DNA of 64,000 nt from Epiperipatus broadwayi (GCA_028023455.1 JAQFVV010012416.1:2039767-2103766), one strand, 5' to 3'; counted from the first letter of the stretch, positions 34,880 through 48,989 are shown. Made by a program: numbers and translations. The notes: generated from the sequence alone by a model not told the origin.

Positions 34880-34985
34880 GAAAGTCTGCAGGGATGATGT
34901 GGAGAACAGAAGCTAAAGATCGGAGATGGATTGAACTTGGAGAGACCTTCATCCTGCAGTGGATTGATAATGGTTGATGATGATT
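34880..34985 (+). pseudogene. RTE-like LINE C-terminal fragment
   Basis: The plus strand can be read as SAGMMWRTEAKDRRWIELGE, then TFILQWIDNG, the conserved C-terminal tail of RTE-type LINE reverse transcriptases (W.R.A.DR..W..LGE.F). A related fragment on the other strand is at 61 kb. Only the extreme 3' end is present, as expected for a 5'-truncated insertion. Confidence 0.75.
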
Positions 34986-35089
34986 TATAATTAGTTTTGA
35001 ATATTTTTTGCATAAAAATAGTTGAATACCTGAATGCTTATTTAAAAATTCTTAAACTATTATTTATTGTAGTCATTTCTAAGAATTAA

Positions 35090-38000
35090 AGTAATTATTT
35101 TTTTTATATATAAAATAAACTTGATTAATTACAAATTATGTATAAGTATTAACATATGTACAATGAGATTCAATAACATTTTAAAATAATGAATAACTAA
35201 GAAAAATATTGTTTTGCCAACATTTTCTCATGGTATTTCTGGGTATATATTTTAGTGCATATAACTATATATTATACCACTCTTTATTATTATTTTTTAG
35301 GACATTATATTTTTTTGTTGACGTAAATTACAGAACAGCAAGCAAGCAATAGAGTTCTAGTAGTGTGGATAATTACTATGGCATTGTATAGATTAAAATT
35401 TTTGATATTTTTCTCAAGCAGTTCTTTTAGATTATTTGCTTGTGGAATACAAAATGTCTCAAAGATGAGAAGTACGGACATATTTAAAAAAGTATGTATC
35501 ATATCTTCAGATGACTATTACACAAAATACATGTGGAATCCAGATTTAATTTAAAATGGTTGATGAGGAAGATTTTTGTAGGAATTCTGTTGAGTAATAA
35601 GTTATGAAAAAAAAATTAGCTATGATTAAAAAACACACATATTTTGGAATCTGATTAAAGTTTTGACATTTGAGAGGGTTGACCATAGATATCTGTCAGG
35701 ATGTATAATTTTTTTCAGGTCTTTAAATGAAACACCAATTAATTATTTGACATTATAATTGTCCAACAGATCTGCATGTTTAATAGCATGATCAGTATAA
35801 AAAACTAATTTGCATATGGAAGTTGAGCAAGCAATATTATAGGTGGAAGAATGGCTTTGAGAATTGGATTAACTGTGGTTGCAATGTACATCTTAACTCT
35901 GATATAGGATACAAATGATTGAGGACATACAAGATTAATCTTTGCCAATAGGGAAACAAGCACTTGCAATTAATAGATGTTTGATATTCAGATGTATGAT
36001 TTTATTGTGGTCATATTTTTAACAGTACTCCTTAAAAGATGCATCCATGGACTATAGTAAGCAAGTATGCCACCCAGAATAGCATCAACAATACACACTT
36101 TTACTATAGGGTAAAGTATTTTGGGCAGAAGACTTTATTTTTGTATTGAAATTGTTTATGACCAGATGATTTAGATGATGGTTTACTGTGTTTCAGATAC
36201 GTTAATTGGAATTCTGAGAAAGGATGAGCGTGTACCTGTGAAAAATAAAGTTAGATTGTGGCCTGTAGCTATCTTCCACATGGATAACTTACAAACTTGT
36301 ATTGGGTTTCAAGTTTGTTCAAAACATGAAGAATGAGAGGAATATTTTGTAGGTCTCTGAAGACTATCAGGACATCATCAGCAAAAGATATCACTTTGAC
36401 AATAGTACCAAAATGAGGAGGAAAGAGGCCTTCAGTGCACTGTTTAATTTCTTTGATTATGGGATCTATACATATTGTAAATAATAGTAAAGCAAGTAGT
36501 AAGCATTGTGAAATACTTCAGCTTAGTTCAAAAGGAAAAGAGAGGTGCATGTAATTTTTTAGTTTGACAGATCTGTTAGTAAGATAATTTTTATGACAGT
36601 AATTAGATGTGTATGACTAAGCAGAAATTTACTTAATATGTTAAATAAATATTTCCAGTTTACCAGATCAAAAGCAGCCTTAAAGTCAACCTGTCATGTG
36701 ACATAATTTGTTAATTTATTTTGTTTTGCATATACTATTGACTTCTGTGCTAATAGAATAGCTTGAGATGCTGAACGTGTTTTAACAGAATAATGTGATG
36801 AGGAATGTTTAGGGAGGATAAGATTTTTTGATCAATACCCTCCAATGTGATAAGATGCAGGTCATTTGCTGATGGATATAATGCTTTTGAGTTTTTTCTA
36901 ATGCAGAAAATTACATTAGTGGATAAATTAGGTAAGTTATATTCATGTGAACAAAGTTGATTATAATACTTATGTAGAAGATGCTTATAAATATTAGCTG
37001 GAATAAAATCATTTGCTAGTGAGGTGCGTGAATGTAAGTGCATAATTTCATCCAAAATTTATTGCTTTGAGATGTAATAATTTTGAGGAAGATGCATGTT
37101 ATGGTTAGTAGAAGATAGATGACAATCAACTGTTTCAAGAGTATTTTTTTAAGTGATTAAGAAGTTCGATATCAATGTTGGTGCCACTCACAAGTATATG
37201 TTCTCTCAATATAATTGGAATACTATAAGTATAAGGGTGAGTTGATTTTGTGTAATTTATTATAGTTGTTTTAGTGCTGAAATATTAGGGCTACCTAAAT
37301 ACCATGCTATTTTAGTTATAAAAAGCAGTTAGATGCTTAGCTTCATTTTGCAGCTTATGGAGTTTTGCACCATTGAATTTTGTTATAGCTTAAAGAGTTG
37401 AACTGACGTCATCAATATGTTGTTTTATAAGATTATTTGAATAATAACCTGTTAGCCAATCAGAACAATTATTTAAAAATCTTTTCAGCAGTGTCCATAT
37501 TTCAATCGAAGAGAAATTCTGCAGCTGCTAAAAGTAATTACTGGCATTTAATATATTAAAGATATGAATAGTTAATTTAAATTCCTTAGGAATTTGTCAC
37601 TTGAATATAAATTTATAATTTATTGGTTTATTTTGAAGGGTAATTTGTGTGATAGTTACACAGATATGGTCAGAGAATGAATCATTAGACAAGTAAATTG
37701 AAGTTTTGTGGTCAGTAGGAGAAACAAAATGAGATCAATGAGAGAAAATCCTTGACCTCCAATAAATGTCACAGCATTTGGAGGATAAAGCAATAGTAAT
37801 GGAAGCAATGCTGATAGTAATGCTAGTTGACTGAGATTTAGTTCCAAAGTAATGGAAAATCATTATAGAAGCAATTAAAATCACAATATGATATTTAAGC
37901 TAGGCATATGTAGGATTTTACTTTGGGCAATGAGGAGAATATTTACAATGTCTTTTGCTTTTTGGCATGAATATATTACTATAAGATAGTATAACTGTGA

Positions 38001-39600
38001 ATGAAAAATAAAGGAAATAATGATGGCTGTAATTGACATGAATATTATTTTTAATCTTGTCAGGGGAAGTTGTATACTAATTAGAATATCTACTCCTTAT
38101 GCTGGTCTGATGTACAAACATGTATTTACTATTTAGAATGTTAACAATGATTGGTTTGGTTGATATAGTAATTTCTGTTTCTGTAATGACAAAAATATAA
38201 GCATGGTGATTATTTAGAAATTGACATAGTTGTGAGATTCTACTGCATGAGTTAAGACCTCACACATTTATTGTGATTATTTTTAAGCTTGACATATTAT
38301 GTTTTTGAAGAGTTGATATGATGCTTTTTATTTTTAGCTCTGGATAATTTTTGGTGTATGTTGCATTTTGATTATGTCACGAACTGAATTCTGTGTAGGC
38401 CTATTGTTCAAGTCTATAGATTGTCGTAAATGATTACCAATAAGTGAACTTTTGAAATTGATTCTTATAACAGCAATGTACTGGTGTTATATATCTGTCA
38501 AAGTGTTATTGGTGTTGCATCTTTGACTAGATTGTGTTACATCAGATTCTTGATAAGCAGTACTTGTGGATTGGATTGCAGTAAGGTTTTATTGTTAATA
38601 TGATAACTCAGGTCTAAGGTGGGCATGCTATTTTTAAAAGCTACCCTGGCACATTAAGTAGTCCTATGATTATTATTAAACAAATGACCCAGTCTGTTAA
38701 TTTTGCTACAACTGTTGCAATTTCCAACATTCCATTGAAAAGCAATATGTCTAATTATGGAACATTTGAAGCAAAGGGTTGCTGACCCTTAATACTAACT
38801 GTAATGGGAATTGATCACATAAAAAAGTATAATGTGAAGTTCATATGATACACATCCCTGCTTCATTTTTAATGTGATCTTCCAAGAGTTAGTTGGAATT
38901 TTAAATTTTATGTTTGGAGTAAATTTTCTTGATACACTTATGACTTGAGAAATTTCAGCTATGTAGCACTTCTGTAAAATCAGAAGGAGGTTGCATGATA
39001 TGGCCATGTACAATTGGATTTGGACTTTTAGTTATATAACTTTTTAAAATTTAAATGTTTGTCTTCTCTGCCTCTTCACACTGTTGTTTTGAAAAATATT
39101 CTAATGCTATAAGTGATCTTGCTGAAAGTAGCTATTGATTTAATGGTTTTGATCATGTCATATTTCTGGAGATCTTCTAAATAATCGAATAGTAAAGAAA
39201 TGAGATAGTACTGGTTGATTATCTGATGTATCATAGTTATCTATCATGCTAATAATTGATGTGGTAGGTGAGACTATTTGCAAATATCTTTCACCAAGAA
39301 TCATTTAAAGTAATGAAAGATGCGTCGTTAGGCTTATTAGTTTCTTCATTTGTTCTAATAAAATTAAAATCTAAAAATGTCGTTATTAGAACTAAATGTT
39401 GAATTTTTTGTTCGTTTTTCAACATGATTTTTTCTTTATTTGCGAGAGTTCTGCTAGGTTAATTGCAAGTGAAATACTATTATCATTGAAAATTACATTT
39501 TAATAAAAAAATTGAGTGTTTTGTGTACTAAAAATGGTATGGAGTGTGACTTTATTCTTTCCATTTTCTTGAATGCATTCCATTCGTTTACCCCATGTAG
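35090..39600 (-). pseudogene. Degenerate inverted copy of the Tx1/L1-like LINE
   Basis: Minus-strand relatives of the 14.7-kb LINE appear in the right order. ORF1 pieces at 38795-39013 (FKIPTNSWKITLKMKQG against AYKIPTNAWKIIMKLKKG); endonuclease at 37656-37847 (GFSLIDLI); RT N-terminal part at 36750-37055 (MDEIMHLHSRTSLANDFIPA); motif B near 36450-36530; motif C near 36380 as VISFADDVLIV; C-terminal part at 35305-35502; 3' end near 35090. Many stops and frameshifts make it far older than the 14.7-kb copy. The start of ORF1 is too diverged to fix the left edge. Confidence 0.85.
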
Positions 39601-41030
39601 CATTTTTGTGGGTTACCCTAAAAAAAAAAAGTAATTAATTTTTAGTTGGTGAAAGGAAATGTTTCTTTCATGTTTTGAATCATAACTGGTATATTCCTAA
39701 CTATTGTTTACAATTACTTAATTCACTTTTTTTATTTTTTTATTATTTGTGGAATAAATATATATCTGATTTATTTTTCAAACGTTTTGTTAGCTTGGTG
39801 GTTTAAATCAGTTGATGAAGAATCTAAACTTTATTTCTTGGTGGCTGCTAATCCTCAATATGATATTCCAATAATATTTTATATTTACTAGATATTTTTG
39901 TTAATTATTATTATGTGGATAAAATCTGTGGAAACAGCTATCTTAGATTATATATATATTGGTTATGCTTATTCTGAAAAAGTGATCTTTGAAATGAACA
40001 TATATTGATTAAGAGTCATGCCATAGAAGGGATTAACCTATATGAAATCACATCAAAATAGTTGATCTTTCCTATTCCTATAAATTGATTTGTTTCATAA
40101 GCTGGAATCTAATTTTGAACCTTCACACACATCCTTTTTTCATCTAATATTGAGCAGCTCATTTAGTTCTAGTACATAAAATTGTCTTTGCCAATGCATG
40201 ACTCAAACTAACCTTTATGGTCATGATCATAACATTTTATATACAATTGAATGGCTTGCATGTAACTCAGACCATTTCCATTATGCATAACTTGTACTGA
40301 GCTAACATGTGTTTCTCTTCAGATATATATAATTTGGCAACTCAATGTGTAGATTTAGCTCTTTACCATATCCATATATATAGAATAACTAATAAATTTG
40401 CTAATTACATATCTGAAGAAAGCTGATAGTCTATAATAAAAGCATTATTTAAAAAAAATTCACAAATAAGAGAATATGTTAAAACACTATTATCTATGAT
40501 AATATGAAAATATATGGAAAAGTCTACTGCCTAGCCTTTATAAAACATATTTTATGAATGACAAGCATGCTATTACAAAGATATATGATATTCACCAACT
40601 ACTTATGACTTTATGATGTAGTGGTTAATGCATCTATCTACTATGTTTATGAAGTGAGTTTAAATTTAGACTAAGTAAAAAAAATCATACTCCAAGCAAA
40701 TTTTGGATTTTTCTATCAGGTAGTTGGTCCATAGCCTATGCAACCAACCAGCGAATATTGATCAGTAAATGGGTATCTAATCATTTTTAGAAGATGATAA
40801 AACAATGACAGAAAATTACTCAACTCTCATCACCTAACAATTTCTCAAGCCTTATGTCTTCCGCACTGTTTCTTTATAAAGAGATATTGGAGAGATTTTC
40901 ACTCTGAAATGACCTATTTAAAAACTTTTAATATTTTTTTCACTTAATGACATTTTAATAATTTTTATAGATCTGTGTATTGACAACTGCACACACAAAA
41001 TATTTCACATATTATTATTTGTTAAAAATT
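39601..41030. other. A+T-rich intronic DNA, nothing recognised
   Basis: No gene, RNA or repeat was recognised. Confidence 0.4.
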
Positions 41031-41139
41031 AAGCGTTGTTAGCCGAGAGGTCAGCGCAGCCGCCCTGCAAGCAAGCAGTTGGTTGCAGACGGTTGTTGCG
41101 GGTTCGCCTCCGGCCGATGCTATGACATATGAAAAAAAA
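41031..41139 (+). mobile_element. tRNA-derived SINE, copy 3
   Basis: aagcgttgttagccgagagg, then the anticodon-like ccgccctgcaag, the B-box-like gcgggttcgcctccggcc, gatgctatgacatatg and an A-run. The 5' flank gttaaaaatt resembles the 3' flank (aaaaaaattaac), but the duplication is blurred by the A-run. Confidence 0.85.
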
Positions 41140-42325
41140 AATTAACTAAGTACTAAAAAAAATAAATTATCCACAATCTTTTAAATGCTAAATGTAGTTT
41201 ATCTTGTCGATAAATTAGTACAGTTATGTATTTAAAAGTTATAGTACTATTACTAATATTACTAAAATATTATAAAAAAAGTTATAGTTGTACGAAAATC
41301 AATTTAAAAATAACAATCATTGAACCGCTTTCAGGATAAATTATTAAATGGGCTGAGAAAAAATAACAAAAATTCATTGTCAGATTAATAAATATATTAT
41401 CTACGGTTTAGTATTTAATATTAGAGAAATACGATTTGCTCTTCGAATTGTCTCAAAACAAAAAACAAACAAATAAATAATAATCAAAATTAATTGCTTC
41501 AATATGTTTGTATAGAAAATGTATTTTTAAACATTTTCAAGAACTAGCTAGCTAACTATTAGCCTATAATTAACATTTATCTTCCTTATTTAACAACCAT
41601 GCTTTTAAACATTACCAAGACACATTTAGATTAGAAAATGTTGTGGTAAATGAAGAAATACTACTGTAAAAGCAATATTAAGATAGCGAATCATAAAAAA
41701 ATGTTAGTTATGAATGACAGCATACGTATCTAGCATGCAGTGACCTCTATATTTTCTACTTATAAATGCTTTTGATTATTCTAATCCATTATAGCCAACA
41801 AAAATTACTTGAGGATTTCTTAGTGTGAGTTTTATTTTCAGTAATCAAATATATAACGTTCACTTTAAATAACGTTCAACACATATATAAATAACTTCCC
41901 AATTACATTAATTTCATGCCTGTTAAAATTTTACAAATACTGTAAGATAAATGAAAAATTAAAGATATAATAATTTGTAATATATATGTTTATGCTTAAT
42001 TCTATGTTTGAAAGTAAGTGAAGCAAATAAATGGATTCGACACTAAGGAATAACACTAGATCTCTTCGGCGTATATTGAATATTGCTTATCAATCCTATA
42101 TACATTTATTTAATATTTTCAGCAGTGTTTTTTCAATAACAAAATCTAAGTCTAGTTCATGTATGCTAATGATACTTCCATAATGTTCCAGAAGAGGTCA
42201 CTTTCAAATTTAAAAAATATTTTATTAAGGATATAAACAGTTTGGAAATACATTTAAGATATTAAAATCTTATCACTTAATCCACAGCTTCACCTATTTA
42301 AATAGAAAGTAGATTGAAGTAAAGA
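41140..42325. other. A+T-rich intronic DNA, nothing recognised
   Basis: No gene or repeat recognised. Confidence 0.4.
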
Positions 42326-42425
42326 AGGGTTCCCCTCTTTTCTTCCATAGCGTAAGTTTGTGGTTTTAAGACGTGTAGAGGTCCCTACTATCGCATTTTA
42401 CACGCATATTTTCGAGGTTATAGCC
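42326..42425 (+). repeat. Unnamed repeat, inverted partner at 47.96 kb
   Basis: Shares with the minus strand of 47958-48048 the blocks cttttcttcca, gtaag.ttgtggtt, taagac.tgtagaggtccc and tcgcattt. Could be an exon-like repeat or one end of a larger element; the 5.7-kb interior shows no transposase. Confidence 0.6.
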
Positions 42426-42919
42426 TCAGTAAATATTACTTACGTAATCAATGTGCATTTATTAAATTTATAACACACCATATAGTAAATTGAGCATAAC
42501 AATATAAAATAATAGCTAAAATCATGAGGCTATTTTATGCCATTATGATTTTAAACTTGTGGATACATAGATATTACTATGAGAATTATTACTGAAGCGG
42601 AAAATATGTTACACACATTTTTGCTTCACTGTCTGGTGATTCAAAACCTCGAATCAGAGGTTTAAACCCAGCTATATATGTGTTAAATCACTAGAGAGTG
42701 AAAGGACACACATACAAGTTTTAAAACCCTCCTTTGTTTTTGTACTTTCATAAGTTAAACATTTTATTATTGTAAGAATATTTAACAATTTTAAGTCGGA
42801 AATATTTAAATTTCCATTCCCTTTAAATAATCATGTACGTGTGTTCGATATTACTAACAATGTATTTTTCATAATTAAATATTATGTATATTTATTTTAT
42901 AGTTCACTTATTTTATTTT
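42426..42919. other. Intronic DNA with a weak B-box-like phrase
   Basis: gaggtttaaaccca at about 42657 looks like a Pol III B box, but no A box or tail confirms a SINE. Confidence 0.35.
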
Positions 42920-43132
42920 ATGACGCAATACCAAAGAAAGTTCTAGAGAGTAATTAAAATAACTCTGAAACTTATAAATAAAAGAATATTCTAGATTTGA
43001 TTTAAAAAGGGTAATTAATAAATTAAAATCCCTTAGCAAACATAATATTAATGGAAATTATATCTTTTGAATCTATTTCCATTCTCGAAATAGATTAAAA
43101 TAATACTCTCTAGAACTTGTTGCATTGTCATT
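42920..43132. mobile_element. Short MITE with about 30-bp inverted ends
   Basis: Ends tgacgcaat...aagttctagagagta at the left and tactctctagaactt...attgtca at the right are inverted copies; interior A+T-rich, no coding. The family is not identified. Confidence 0.65.
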
Positions 43133-44696
43133 GAAAATAAAGAATAGGTGCATTCAGGCCACTTAATGGACATCCGGGCCTTATCAAGCAGAAAGAGAAA
43201 ATATTCAAGAAGGTCTTGCTAACATATAAATAGAGCCAAAATTTTAGGCTAAGTCTCTTAGTGCGCCATTTTAATCAGTGTTGCAGAACAGACCCACGTC
43301 AATCAAAATTTTGAAATATGAATCCGGAGTAGAGGGACTAAATTTGCTTCCCCTTTCTTCTCCAAAAATCATTTCCATACCGCTATGGCAACCTACCATC
43401 TCCACTTACGGACTGCCCAATTTAAATGCTGAACTAACTATCTCAAGATATCAGCCATTATTTTTTCAAACTTTGCCTTGCTAACCATGTTTTCCTCATT
43501 TTATAATTTTACACTTACCAATCCGTATGGACATCAAGACATCAAGTAATGGAAGGTAAATCCTAATCATGCCGCTAATATGAACTCTTTCAAAACTTTC
43601 ATTTTAAAACCTAAATCATTTATAATGTAATTCTCTTTCTATTTAAATATGGCGTTGTAATGCTAATTGTAACAATTCTATAAAGTAATGACTTTCTCTT
43701 TCTGCTATAAAAATCTAATGCACGAATCTATAACTTTATTTTTTTTAATGCATTTCTTTACTGGATTTCACAATTTCTAGTTTTAATATTTTTAAATGTG
43801 GCAAACTTTTAATTTCAATATTATAAATTTTATATGATTTAATTTAATATGCTAATAGTTCAATCTAGCAAACTGATCCTAAATTTTCTTATTAGAGATC
43901 CTTGATATTATGGGATGTTAAATCGGAAATGTAAGCTTTCTTACCTAACTAAAAGTTCACTCGATTGAATAATATTTTTAAGCTATTCTATTTGCTTAGT
44001 GGCAGATTATTCACTGTTACATTTAATCTATCACTTTATTACTATGTTCACGCTATTGATTTTATTGTCATATTATATTTTAAAGTAAACTTAATGACCT
44101 TACCTTTGTGTTTTTTATTATTATATGGTCAATCATTTGCCCATCATGCCATCTAGCATTTGTTTAATGAAGGGAACAATATTCCCTCTTTTATGTTGTG
44201 ACATCCTAACTAATATTAAAGGTCATTTGTGTACCTTTCAAGAGGGATCAAATTATTTCATATCATTATGCTAGATTCTATTAAATTATGAGGGTCTTAA
44301 TCCACATATCAGCGTCATTAAAAACCTGATTTATTTTTTTATTATTAGCATTGCTTGGCTTAGATAACGTTATGAAATTTCCTCGTTTTGCTTTGTCAAA
44401 CTTAAAACCTGGAGGAACGGGATTATTTTACTTATGGCATATCCTTGAATGGGGTTTGGAAGCACCGACTCCAGGATATTGTCAGGTGGTCATTTAGGCT
44501 CTGCATGGGTTAACACTGGAAAAACAGACCATGGTATTTCTACGCAATCCCCTTTTCAAATGCTGATCTGTCACGTGTACAGGCACATTTCATATTTTTA
44601 TATAATTGATGAAGCATTCATCCTAAAATGGACTCAACCTTTTCTAGCATTATTATTTTAGTCAGCACCACGATTCTTGTTTAATATTCTTATATT
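43133..44696. other. Intronic DNA with slightly higher complexity, unassigned
   Basis: Frames at 43278-43484 and 44449-44661 lie in somewhat less A+T-rich sequence but show no known domain, no splice pair and no repeat partner in this window. Confidence 0.35.
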
Positions 44697-44762
44697 TGCT
44701 CACTTTAAGTTAGGGAATGTCATTTTAAAGCTCACTTTAAGTTAGGGAATGTCATTTTAAAG
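44697..44762. repeat. Direct duplication of about 34 bp
   Basis: ctcactttaagttagggaat followed by gtcattttaaag occurs twice in tandem. Confidence 0.85.
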
Positions 44763-46289
44763 CTTATTTAAGCTACCCGCCCTCTCATTGAAACAATGTT
44801 CGAGTGCGCTAACAAACAATGTTAAATAAATCCTCTCCAGTCAGAAAAGAATAGAATAAAATACAAATAACTTTTCTGTTTGAACATTTTAAGGTCTAAT
44901 GACTATTTAAGTGAATAATGTAAATTATAAAATATTTTCATGTGTGGTTTAAATGAACCATAATAAATTGATGTAACTTATATCCTATTTATCTGTTTTA
45001 AGGTCACTCATTTTTCATAAAATAATCATAGCGTCCATATTATATAATATGGTAAAATTGGTATCTACTGTTAGCATATTAGGCCGCATCTTTTGACTAT
45101 CTATACATTTTTTTTAATCATCGTATTCAATTGCAGATTTGCGTATTCTTTAATCATTAACTTATGTGTATTATTATGTAATTCCTTCAATATGCAAATT
45201 AGCATTCATAATCAAGTGAAACCCATAATTCTATGAGTGTTATAGGTAAATAGATTTGTGACTGTTTATTAAATTATATATTATTTGTTTATTCATTTTT
45301 CTAATTAATATTAATAAATTATTAATCATATAATTAGTATTTAATTCTGCTTTGCCTCTTCATTTATGTATACACATCGTTAATTGGATTGCAATATATA
45401 TAGCTCATTTCCATTGACCTTAGGCCAATTTCTAGATTTATTAATGAATTTTGATGAAAAGTCTAATTATAATATTAAGCTATTTCATTCTGTTGGGGGT
45501 GGGGGTTCGAAACCTAGTAGTATTATCATTCTCTATAGATCTCGTTTCTCCGCTGTTGCTCTGGGACAGGAATGAATAAAATTTCATTTGTTATCATCAG
45601 AAATGTTCGTAATGTTATAGATCTGGAAAATAGGCAATAGGGCAGAGTTCATGATTGTTCCTGACTTATGTATCTTGCACATGATTGGCCTCGAGGTACT
45701 TTTGCCTAGATGCTAGCTCTTGTTAGATGAACATACAATTCTGACCAGTACATTACTAACCACTTCTTCACAAAGGATACCTATTATTTTATTTGTATAT
45801 CATATAACTAAATCCAATACTTTGGCAATAAAATTTAATGGCTTATTACTTATATAACTATATCCAAATGATTATTTTTACATATTTTATGGCAGAACTG
45901 GATTTAATAAACTCAGATTTGAATGATCAAGGGATTAAAACTAAAAATAACCATTATCACACCATAGTAATCACAGAACATTTTTTGATATATTAAAAGT
46001 AACATGTGAACTAAAACTGAGATCATAATCCTATTAATTCAGTAGAAAATGTGAAATTTCAAGAACCAAATGTATCTGAGTTGATTCTCAGCCAATTATA
46101 TTAAAAAAAAAATTCACTTGTGTCAACTGAATGAAACTATTATGCTAAATCTACCACTTGGATATTTGAATATCACAAGACCATTCAAGCAACCAATCAT
46201 ATCGTTATATATGATAGATGCCTATTTTTCATATTCTTATCTGTCAACCATGGAATTTTGAGTGAAGATTATTGATCTTAATGAGATTA
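44763..46289. other. A+T-rich intronic DNA, nothing recognised
   Basis: A phrase gggggttcgaaacc near 45503 is B-box-like but isolated. No other feature. Confidence 0.35.
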
Positions 46290-46521
46290 CAATTTATCCA
46301 AACCACTTCAAAAACTTTTTAGCAAAACTCTTTATTTGTACATATATACATACACCTATGTTTTTACTGTCTGGCATATTTCTTCAGAGCCAGTTCAGAT
46401 TTTTTTAAGAGATTAAAGTGAACTGGCTCTGAAGAAAACTGCAGGACAGTTGAAACATATGTATATATGTAGAAATAAAGAGTTTTGTTAAAAAGTGTTC
46501 GAAGTGGTTTGGATAAATTGT
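46290..46521. repeat. Foldback element F5, third and most regular example
   Basis: Almost perfect inverted repeat centred near 46410. The outer arms read caatttatccaaaccacttc and its complement. The plus-strand motif is CUGAAGA, hairpin aactg/cagtt, GAAA, palindrome acatatgt, then A: a hammerhead core and helix III by pattern. The sequences that should form helix I (gaactggct and tatatgtag) do not pair. Confidence 0.8.
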
Positions 46522-47957
46522 ATTTATAGGATATTACAGCAAAATAAAGAAAAATGTGATTTTGGTAATACTTAATGAGATTAAATTATTTCTTTGTAAT
46601 GAGAAGGCTGTAAGTAAAAGTTTTAACTATTGTTAGAATTTCAGAATTGGAATTATCCAGAATTATATGTATCCCCCCAAAAATGTAGTATTATCTGGAT
46701 TTTAAAATGTTTCATTTGTTACAATTAATGAAAGATTAAAGGATAGAAAAAAACTGAAGTAATAACATGAAATGTAAACACTATTTAATACAACAAGTTG
46801 CTTCCAATTATAAGTGAATGATTCCTTCTTGTGTTTTTAGAGAAGTAGATTTCTATCTTTATAGAATGGAAAATGTCAGAAAATTTCTGGAAGTAAAAGT
46901 GTGATTTATATACTGCTTTTGAAAACTTGATAAAATATTTAATTCAACAATAATGATGAATTTATATCAATGTTTGAAAATAGTTGGCCACTTTGGACAT
47001 GATAGTATGAGAAAGCATTATTCCCTGCAGTAGAAAATCTACGACGACGTATGAAACAAAAAGTGATTGTTAATCAAACGGCTACATATTTGAAATAGTT
47101 TATAGATAGATTATTCTATAGCAAGTATCAATTGTGATGTAGACATTGATGGTGATGTTTTTAATTTAAAACATTCAAAAACACAAATAAGAACATTTTC
47201 TTGGTTTCTAGATTTATAATATGCTAATTAATATATCATTCTTTCTAAATCAAAGGATGATGTGTAAAAGAAAGTATTGAAGTTTTAAATACTACTTATA
47301 AAAAAGAACCTTATTTAATAACCATTGTTCAAAACACTTAAGCTCTTTATCTGCCAATGAGAACAATCTTCAGCAAAATTGGCTTGGATGATTACAGTTA
47401 ACATAATTCTATTGTTTAAGCCAAAGACAAATACATTCAATGATAGGCTGCATATTAAAACAGAGAGAGGAAAATATTACATGATATCAACATTATCATT
47501 ATACAAAACAAGTTCAAAAATATTCTATGTTTGTAAATATTTTCAAATTTTATACAAATTTATATAATTATGATGTGAGTGTTATTTAGATAGGATACTT
47601 AGTTAGATAATTGTTTAATACTTAGATTACAAATTTCCAAGTAGGATATTTCACAGAGCTGAATAAATATTATGTTTCCTTAGAACTTGATCTTATATTA
47701 TTTTGTAGAAAGATAGTGGCTGTAATTTGTGTCAAAAGTGGCTGTAATTTGTGTCAAAAGTGGCATTTTAGACCCTACAAAGTGAAGATGATGAATTTTA
47801 TGGGTCTGATATTTGGAAAAAGTCCTCTCTCTACATTAGTAATAAGTTTAATTAAAGATGGTATGTGTGGAATAATTTTTATATTGGTTATGATATTTCT
47901 ATACATTTGTAATGTAGGATAATGAATAAGTAATATTTACTAAGGCAATAAACATAA
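46522..47957. other. Intronic DNA; 23-bp tandem duplication at about 47717
   Basis: tggctgtaatttgtgtcaaa occurs twice in tandem at about 47717-47762. Nothing else recognised. Confidence 0.45.
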
Positions 47958-48048
47958 AGCTTGTGCGGTTAAAAATGCGACGGTAGGGACCTCTACAGGT
48001 CTTAACCACAAGCTTACACCTTGGAAGAAAAGAAGGGAACCTCAAGAA
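47958..48048 (-). repeat. Unnamed repeat, inverted partner of 42.33 kb
   Basis: See the 42326-42425 entry. A minus-strand frame over it reads RFPSFLPRCKLVVKTCRGPY; the 42-kb copy gives a broken version (KTCRGPY shared), so it may be an old protein-coding repeat, but no family is recognised. Confidence 0.55.
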
Positions 48049-48429
48049 ATGGTTCATAATTTCATGGTTTCTCCACATAAGCTGGACATTAATGTTAGAG
48101 AATCTCATTATGGTGAGAAAATTACTGAAATTGATTAAAAAGTCAAAATACCAGAATTTAAATATTTTAATGACCTGATAATTATTCAGTTGAAATAATA
48201 AGCGAAAAATATTTTTAGAAATTATTGGTTATGCTATTTTGTAAGAATCCCAATATTTGACTTTGATAAAAAGAAGATAAAGATACAAAAGTATTTGTGT
48301 ATATTGTTAATGATATTAGATAAATATAAATGATTTAAAAAAAAAAAATAAACAATACACAATACACATAGAAAGGAGTGTCAATGATTAAGGTTATCAA
48401 AAATCTTCACAATCATATCTCCACGATCA

Positions 48430-48960
48430 TATATCCAATTCTGTTTCAAATTTTTAAATGGCTTTCTCCCAATGAACGTTTATTTAATGGTCAGCTAAAA
48501 ATGAATTTGGAATCTTCAAGTATTTTTTATATAAGATAAAAGAGGCAATCTTTCTTCATTTGTTTGAAGAATGTATGATATTTAAACTTTTAAAATCATC
48601 GGTATTTTACGCTCCATACATAAATTAAAAAAATGAATAACAAACAATATTAAAAAAAAATGAATCCACATAATGCAATAGTCATGTTACATGCTCTAAG
48701 AACTATATGGACAATAAAGTGCGAATGATTTTTGATAATAAGAAATATAATTGGTTAAAAAAATGATATTAATTGGAATTAATAAATGTAACAGATACAT
48801 CCCCAAAAAAATAATGGAAAAAATTTGGCCAAGCACTGATTAATCTCAGAGTTAATTATAGAAATGATATAAAAATCAAAAAAGTAGTATTAGTTAAAGA
48901 AAAAACTTATAAAAATATATATAATCATGAAGATCTATAATTTAAAATTTATATGTAAAT
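48430..48960 (+). pseudogene. 3' fragment of the Tx1/L1-like LINE
   Basis: Readable pieces match the C terminus of the 14.7-kb LINE: FLHLFEECMIFKL against FQHLLEECNEFGKL, MNPHNAIVMLHALRTIWTIK against LKPHNAMVIMHALKNIWTIR, and KKIMEKIW. Many stops. It is followed directly by a fragment of a different LINE. Confidence 0.82.
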
Positions 48961-48989
48961 AATTATTATAAAAATGTATATAATTTTTG

